From positions 1-6,788 of the forward strand of contig DJZU01000017.1 in NCBI GenBank assembly GCA_002448715.1: a stretch of DNA of 6,788 nucleotides. The letters run 5' to 3'. Shown piece after piece: positions 5,949 to 6,788 of this stretch. Under the pieces are notes generated by a model. It searched no databases. It worked only from the letters and a program-made list of their open reading frames with translations, and was not told the origin of the DNA. Positions within the stretch are counted from its first letter, which is position 1. Each line of letters starts with the position of its first letter. Origin of the DNA: Candidatus Neomicrothrix sp. UBA6944 (lineage in GTDB: Bacteria; Actinomycetota; Acidimicrobiia; Acidimicrobiales; Poriferisodalaceae). Both the position numbers and the translations under genes were made by a program.

Positions 5949-6788
5949 TGATTCTGAATACCACTCGCTTCAATGATTCGGGCGGTTTCTTCAAATCCGC
6001 CTCCTAAAGCATCAAAATCGACCGAACCTATTTCTAGGGCGGTCAGCGCCGGCAGCGTCGCATTGGGTTCGACGCCAGCGGCCAACGGGTACTCGAATGT
6101 ACGGTTTGTGAAGTAACTCTGCACCGGTCCAGTTAGTAGATACGCGAGCAGTTGGTTTGCTTCGTCGGAATTCTTTGCCGAGTCCAAAACGGTGGCGGCG
6201 GTGATGATGAGAAGAGAGCCGATGTCATCGTCGTCAAGATCATGATTCTTTGCCCGATGGTCATCACCAGAAGCAGCGACCTCTTGGTAGTTGTAGTAGT
6301 GGTTCACTAATCCCATTTCGATTTCACCACGGCCAGCAGCTTCGACAATTGACCTGTTGTTTGGGTAGTAGCGGGCGTCGTTGTCCACCATATCGTTCAG
6401 CCATTGGGCGGCTACGTCAGTGCCGTACTGATCGCGAAATACTGTGAACCAGTCAACGAATGAGCCGTTGGTGCCCGGTATTGCCACCTTGCCTCTCCAC
6501 TTTTCGTCAGTCAGATCGAATACTGACTTCGGAAGGTCAGCCTCAGCTACGAGGTCGACATTGTGTACGAGGACTCTCTTTCGTCCTGAAAATCCGATCC
6601 AGCTTCCTTCGCTTGATCGATTTTCCTCACTGACAAGACTGAGGACTGAGTTATCGATCGTGCCGAGCAAGCCTTTCGACTCTAGGAATCCAACCGGCCC
6701 CGGCGAACGACTCAAAAAGACGTCTGCGGGACTACGGCTTCCTTCTTCATCGATGAGAAGGGCCAATTGGGTTGAACTGCCCCATCGA
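5945..6788 (-). CDS. fbpA: Ferric-iron ABC transporter substrate-binding protein, N-terminus cut by window edge
   Basis: About 281 codons are visible; the frame is open to the right edge, so the signal peptide (probably a lipoprotein signal) and roughly 55 further residues are missing. The protein would capture iron(III) outside the membrane and hand it to the adjacent permease. Family signatures are WGSS near the start of the visible part, SPADVF, PKSVFDLTDEKWRGKVAI, NNRSIVEAAGRGEIEMGLVNHYY and the late FEYPL. The paired tyrosines in NHYY (codons 6293-6298) correspond to the iron-binding Tyr195-Tyr196 of Neisseria FbpA. The Glu ligand expected just after ADVF in the Neisseria protein appears replaced by Arg (codon 6707-6709), suggesting another iron-coordination class; this alignment is by eye. 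A TTG at 6766-6764 could be mistaken for the start, but the family-like sequence continues upstream of it. The stop overlaps the permease ATG (ATGA), marking the gene as first visible in a leftward operon. Confidence 0.9.
   Translation of the reverse strand, partial: RWGSSTQLALLIDEEGSRSPADVFLSRSPGPVGFLESKGLLGTIDNSVLSLVSEENRSSEGSWIGFSGRKRVLVHNVDLVAEADLPKSVFDLTDEKWRGKVAIPGTNGSFVDWFTVFRDQYGTDVAAQWLNDMVDNDARYYPNNRSIVEAAGRGEIEMGLVNHYYNYQEVAASGDDHRAKNHDLDDDDIGSLLIITAATVLDSAKNSDEANQLLAYLLTGPVQSYFTNRTFEYPLAAGVEPNATLPALTALEIGSVDFDALGGGFEETARIIEASGIQNQ

Noticed and set aside
6764..6766. TTG as the start of the iron-binding protein
   Set aside because: The frame stays open to the window edge and the upstream residues (WGSS) fit the family, so the gene is truncated by the window instead.

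Overview
The window looks like chromosomal DNA of an actinobacterium of middling GC content (roughly 50-55% by eye). The N-terminus of the left-edge monooxygenase resembles mycobacterial EthA, and the other proteins read like actinobacterial homologues. An uncultured marine or freshwater lineage such as Acidimicrobiia would fit, but that is a guess. I see no RNA gene, insertion sequence, CRISPR array or phage gene. Coding density is very high: the only gaps longer than 10 bases are 360-470 and 1848-1937.

Layout, left to right. (1) The N-terminal part of an EthA-like FAD monooxygenase lies on the minus strand and is cut by the left edge. (2) A complete minus-strand FAD oxidoreductase of the amine oxidase / protoporphyrinogen oxidase / UDP-galactopyranose mutase-like group follows. 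(3) Diverging from it across a 90-base gap is a plus-strand NAD-dependent nucleotide-sugar epimerase of the extended SDR family. (4) Converging on the epimerase, with a 43-base tail-to-tail overlap, is a minus-strand polytopic membrane protein resembling GT-C glycosyltransferases. (5) Immediately upstream of it in the same operon is a fused two-domain ferric-iron ABC permease (FbpB type). (6) At the right edge is the matching ferric-iron substrate-binding protein (FbpA type), truncated by the window.

Two themes emerge. Genes 6, 5 and 4 form one leftward operon: a 4-base ATGA overlap joins 6 to 5, and 7 bases separate 5 from 4, with a ribosome binding site lying over the stop of 5. This places a glycosyltransferase-like membrane protein where the iron-transport ATPase (FbpC) often sits; no ATPase is visible. 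The epimerase, the UGM-like flavoenzyme and the GT-C protein together suggest a small locus for making and attaching a surface sugar. That link is inference from neighbourhood only. No clearly new system is demonstrated; the most interesting points are the gene combination, the inverted repeat abutting the epimerase start codon and the convergent gene overlap.
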